DNA of 64,000 nt from Marinobacterium ramblicola (GTDB lineage Bacteria > Pseudomonadota > Gammaproteobacteria > Pseudomonadales > Balneatricaceae), in assembly GCF_019084545.1 (NCBI RefSeq), contig NZ_JAHREP010000011.1:90035-154034 (forward strand), given 5' to 3'. Positions 63,838-64,000 of this stretch are shown one piece after another; within the stretch, counting starts at the first letter, position 1, and each line of letters starts with the position of its first letter. The notes below the pieces were generated by a model. It had not been told where the DNA came from, made no database searches, and saw only the letters and a program-made list of their open reading frames with translations. The position numbers and the translations under genes are program-made.

Positions 63838-64000
63838 CTACCCCATTTCCACGGACGGTTTGAAAAGGGCTGAAAACTTCAGATCTTGCCGGGCGACTCT
63901 ACGATGTATTCGTGGATTATGGAACCGCTCAATGTCGTCGAATAGATCCGCCCGTGCTTCATCGCGAGTTCTATATGATTGTGGCTACCGGGCACCACCG
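63838..64000 (-). pseudogene. IS3-family transposase C-terminal fragment, running off the window
   Basis: The minus strand reads SYRTRDEARADLFDDIERF, then HNPRIHRRVARQDLKFS and ALFKPSVEMG with a stop at 63838-63840, the typical end of an IS3-type integrase. An in-frame TAG lies just upstream of the first of these, so the copy looks decayed. The 165 bp between it and the TetR start hold no gene; a partial ATAGT-like site lies there at about 63803. Confidence 0.65.

Overview
The window reads as a chromosome segment from a GC-rich Gammaproteobacterium. Housekeeping genes such as srkA, dbpA, rnz, frmA/fghA and a late-step cobalamin operon containing btuM and bluB fit a free-living or host-associated marine or sediment lineage (Chromatiales-like). 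That placement is inference from gene content. I found no tRNA, rRNA or CRISPR array.

Layout. 0-8.2 kb: two divergent TrkH potassium-uptake subunits, two small proteins, the SrkA kinase and a large HD-GYP signalling protein. 8.3-17.1 kb: a restriction island with an Mrr-type endonuclease followed by a type I restriction-modification operon, hsdM - hepT - (mntA fused to hsdS) - hepT - (mntA fused to hsdR). 17.1-25.8 kb: DbpA, a 2OG-Fe(II) oxygenase, a 3D-domain protein, a peroxiredoxin, the glutathione-dependent formaldehyde pathway with a LysR regulator, and a PIN / XRE-ImmA pair. 26.2-37.9 kb: a cobalamin riboswitch and twelve B12 genes (btuB, btuM, cobO, cobB, bluB, cbiB, cobD, cobQ, cobU, cobT, cobC, cobS), almost all joined by 4-nt NTGA start/stop overlaps. 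38-40.9 kb: Sir2 deacetylase, RNase Z, a b-type cytochrome and a PepSY protein.

41.0-64.0 kb is accessory DNA. It opens with a decayed ISAs1-family element directly abutted by a group II intron whose reverse transcriptase carries an internal deletion. An 11-gene minus-strand catabolic operon follows (Tat-exported PLP protein, Tat-exported FAD lactone-oxidase-like protein, cytochrome c, aldehyde dehydrogenase, MFS transporter, pseudo-aldolase, class III aminotransferase, class II aldolase, FGGY kinase, TorF-like outer-membrane protein, DUF2147). It diverges from a TetR gene. An IclR pseudogene and a second ISAs1 relic come next. The last part is an SCP2 / cytochrome P450 / PDR-type reductase cluster with a second TetR; its SCP2-P450 part is duplicated and one P450 copy is truncated. 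Group II intron and IS3 fragments lie in and beside it.

The most notable system is the type I RM operon. Both the specificity and the restriction subunit carry an N-terminal MntA-type nucleotidyltransferase (antitoxin) domain with intact GSx10DxD residues, and each is preceded by an overlapping or adjoining HepT-type HEPN toxin gene with an intact RX4HXY motif. This suggests that toxin neutralisation is physically tied to the presence of the RM subunits. The unassigned catabolic operon and the atypical P450 cluster are the next most interesting regions.
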